Assembly: GCA_029259115.1 (NCBI GenBank)
Contig: JAPDJO010000092.1
Location: 1-33,084 of the forward strand
DNA: 33,084 nucleotides
Direction of reading: 5' to 3'
DNA from: Thermoplasmatota archaeon
GTDB lineage: Archaea > Thermoplasmatota > E2 > DHVEG-1 > B18-G2
Under the pieces are notes generated by a model. The model ran no database searches. It was given only the letters and a program-made list of their open reading frames with translations, and had not been told where the DNA came from. Positions 31,337 to 33,084 of the stretch are shown here, piece by piece. A program made the position numbers and the translations under genes. The stretch's first letter is position 1; every line of letters begins with the position of its first letter.

Positions 31337-32029
31337 TTACCAAACCTTATCGATGTCAAGATCGATATCTTTTTTCAATTTCTTTTTTCTCCTATTCCTC
31401 TCTCTTTCAACCTCATCCAAGAAGCCTCTGAACTCTTCTATTTTATCCTGTATTCTCTTTTCGCAGCTCGCAACAGCAAGCTCACTTTTCGTTTTCTCTA
31501 TCAGGGATCTAGCTATGTCTTGCTTTCTTTTTAGGGCTGGAGGATAATCAAAATTCATAATAGAAGCATATATCTTTTCCATCATATCCAGATATCTATT
31601 TGCCTTGCCAACATCTCCATCTTTCATGGCATCTAAAGAAAATCTTCTTAGCTCTCCTATCGTATCGCATAGTCCTAATAGAAAAGTGACATAAGATATT
31701 TTCATATCATCGGGATCTGGAAGGGGCTTATTCCTCTCTAGATTGTACACGCACTTTGCCTCAACATATTCTTGGGCTGCATTTTCTACATATCCGGCAT
31801 TCTGAAGCTCAGAATGATTCTCTATGAGCTTGTATAGGCTTCTAAGTTTCCTATTGGCTGAATTCAGAGATTTTCTTGCCGATTCGAAATCTCTGTTATG
31901 AATAGACTGGATACATTTTCTACATGATAGGATTATATCTCTGGAAAGAGAAAGGGATTTTTCTCTGATTGAATCTAGCTCATGCATACGGTTTCCTATT
32001 TTATTTAGAATTTCGTCCATTCCTTTCAT
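31337..32029 (-). CDS. translin-family RNA-binding protein
   Basis: A 230-residue all-helical protein resembling the archaeal translin family (COG2178). The N-terminal half is long amphipathic helices with ARKSLNSANRKLRSLYKLIE and GYVENAAQEYVEAKCVYNL; residues in the middle (ISYVTFLLGLCDTIGELRRFSLDAM) match the translin GLxDxxGELRRxxL motif. Archaeal and eukaryotic translins bind single-stranded nucleic acid and some are RNases. The C-terminal 50 residues are very basic (NRRKKKLKKD). The ATG at 32029 overlaps the serA stop as ATGA; an upstream TTG is rejected. It is downstream in the serA transcript. Confidence 0.88.
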   Translation of the reverse strand: MKGMDEILNKIGNRMHELDSIREKSLSLSRDIILSCRKCIQSIHNRDFESARKSLNSANRKLRSLYKLIENHSELQNAGYVENAAQEYVEAKCVYNLERNKPLPDPDDMKISYVTFLLGLCDTIGELRRFSLDAMKDGDVGKANRYLDMMEKIYASIMNFDYPPALKRKQDIARSLIEKTKSELAVASCEKRIQDKIEEFRGFLDEVERERNRRKKKLKKDIDLDIDKVW

Positions 32030-32973
32030 TCTCTGTTTACCCAATAATCTGGTTCCTCTCCCCTCAGTACCTTCATCACCTGCTCAGCGCATATCGTTCC
32101 TGCTCTGATTTGGGCTTCCTTAGTATTTGCTCCAATATGCGGAGTTAGCACAACGTTATCGAGTTCCAATAATTTGCTTCCCTTTGGAGGTTCTTCCTCA
32201 AATACATCTATCGCTGCACCAGCTATCTTTCCTTCCTTGAGAAATTCATAAAGTGCATCCTCATCAACAACTCCTCCTCTCGCGCAGTTTATTAGATAAG
32301 CTGTTGGTTTCATTAGAGATAGCTTTTCTTTATCTATGAGATGATATGTCTCCTCTGTTTTTGGTATGTGAAGAGATACAAAATCTGATTCTCTCAAAAC
32401 CTCTTCTAAGGTTGCACGCCTGGCGCCCATCTTCTCAGCTTTTTCATCTGTACAGTGAGGAGAGTATACAAGTACATTCATGCCTAGGCCTTTTGCTATC
32501 TTTGCAACATGCTGGGCTATTCTTCCGGAGCCTATTAAACCGAGGGTTTTACCATGCAGTTCTATTCCTTTCAGTTGTTTCTTTAGCCATTCTCCTCTTT
32601 TCATGGAGCTATCTGCTTTTGGTATGAATCTTGCAAGAGCTAACATGTGAGCAATGGCAAGCTCGGCTACGCTAATGGTAGAGCCTGTAGGTGCATTTAC
32701 AACCTTAATTCCAAGCTCTGTTGCTTTCTTCACATCTATGTTGTCTACTCCAATTCCTGCTCTCCCTATGACTTTTAGCTTTCCAGATGCCCCTTTTTCT
32801 ATTATATCTGCTGTGACTTTTGTTCTGCTTCTTACTATCAGAGCATCATAGTCTGCTATCTCATTTAATAGACCATCGTGATCTAGCTCTTCATACTTAA
32901 CTTCAAAACCGTTATTTTTCAGCATCTCTATGGCTTCATCTGCGAGCTTGTCCGTAACTAACACCTTCATCAT
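32026..32973 (-). CDS. serA: D-3-phosphoglycerate dehydrogenase, short form
   Basis: Catalyses the first step of serine synthesis, oxidising 3-phosphoglycerate with NAD+. NAD-binding GLIGSGRIAQHVAKIAKGLG, the substrate-binding segment IGRAGIGVDNID, the catalytic Arg in NCARGGVVDEDAL, the Glu in DVFEEEPP and His in TPHIGANTKEA are all in order. At 315 residues it lacks the C-terminal ACT regulatory domain of long SerA, so it is not expected to be serine-inhibited that way. Related D-2-hydroxyacid dehydrogenases are the alternative. Both ATG codons at 32973 and 32970 are possible; GGTGAT lies just before them and a TATA box at 32991-33000. Confidence 0.9.
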   Translation of the reverse strand: MMKVLVTDKLADEAIEMLKNNGFEVKYEELDHDGLLNEIADYDALIVRSRTKVTADIIEKGASGKLKVIGRAGIGVDNIDVKKATELGIKVVNAPTGSTISVAELAIAHMLALARFIPKADSSMKRGEWLKKQLKGIELHGKTLGLIGSGRIAQHVAKIAKGLGMNVLVYSPHCTDEKAEKMGARRATLEEVLRESDFVSLHIPKTEETYHLIDKEKLSLMKPTAYLINCARGGVVDEDALYEFLKEGKIAGAAIDVFEEEPPKGSKLLELDNVVLTPHIGANTKEAQIRAGTICAEQVMKVLRGEEPDYWVNRE

Positions 32974-32990
32974 AAATCACCCCATTTCCG

Positions 32991-33000
32991 TATTTAAAAG
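32991..33000 (-). promoter_or_regulatory. TATA box for serA-translin operon
   Basis: On the minus strand cttttaaata lies 18-27 nt before the ATG at 32973, so the mRNA may be nearly leaderless, although GGTGAT (32976-32981) also fits a Shine-Dalgarno. The remaining 84 bases to the window end show no coding frame. Confidence 0.45.
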
Positions 33001-33084
33001 GAGGTAGAAAATGATTGTGATTGTTCGGTTAATTCTAGGAAGAGCAACGTCATGGTTATATTGTATATAGGTCCCATTATAAGT

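Noticed and set aside
33011..33070. Short + strand frame starting atgattgtg near the right edge
   Set aside because: Only 19 codons before a stop, with no supporting promoter or conserved motif; it lies upstream of serA and is more likely regulatory DNA.

Overview
The window is a gene-dense, AT-rich piece of an archaeal chromosome. The archaeal assignment rests on two TATA-binding proteins, split GMP synthase subunits, GGGP synthase, Cbf5/TruB, archaeal-type adenylate kinase, a DUF106 insertase-like protein, archaeal L15/SecY, TATA boxes 20-35 nt upstream of start codons (many genes look leaderless) and GGTGAT-type Shine-Dalgarno sequences before others. The gene set and the L15-secY-adkA-DUF106-cmk-truB order point to Euryarchaeota in the broad sense. 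A Thermoplasmatota-like lineage is my guess, not a demonstrated placement. HypF implies a [NiFe] hydrogenase elsewhere, and the OPT transporter, GTP-dependent PEPCK and malic enzyme suggest a peptide- or organic-acid-using heterotroph.

Layout. 1-2.5 kb: 3' end of a malic enzyme, DUF167 and Toprim proteins in ATGA-overlapping order, then convergent rnhB and MGMT, and divergent rlmH. 2.5-8.3 kb: mostly cell-surface or unknown genes (a frameshifted PKD-like secreted protein, tRNA-Thr, a membrane protein starting 2 nt after that tRNA, a small Cys-containing secreted protein, a THUMP-like methyltransferase, a beta-helix/metalloprotease fusion, a secreted metallophosphoesterase). 8.3-11.6 kb: GGGP synthase-UbiX (lipid and prenyl-FMN supply) facing a purine operon purE-guaAB-guaAA. 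11.7-16.1 kb: lipoprotein, topoisomerase IA, membrane-anchored Asp-box/CARDB protein. 16.1-21.1 kb: mtnA, hypF, an unknown zinc-ribbon membrane protein, a broken second hypF 3' end and tRNA-Ser. 21.2-25.9 kb: translation/secretion operon L15-secY-adkA-DUF106-cmk-truB. 25.9-33 kb: a 55-aa gene too short for usual ORF cut-offs, tRNA-Ala, OPT transporter, PEPCK, a tandem TBP operon, and serA-translin.

The features most worth a second look are the tandem TBP operon (one paralogue lacks an intercalating Phe), the hypF relic, the tRNA-Thr/ORF junction that could produce a leaderless mRNA by tRNA processing, the frameshift in a signal peptide, and the tight packing of convergent genes. Every convergent pair overlaps or abuts except the one holding the hypF relic. 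I see no CRISPR array, transposase, integrase, prophage or recognisable defence system.
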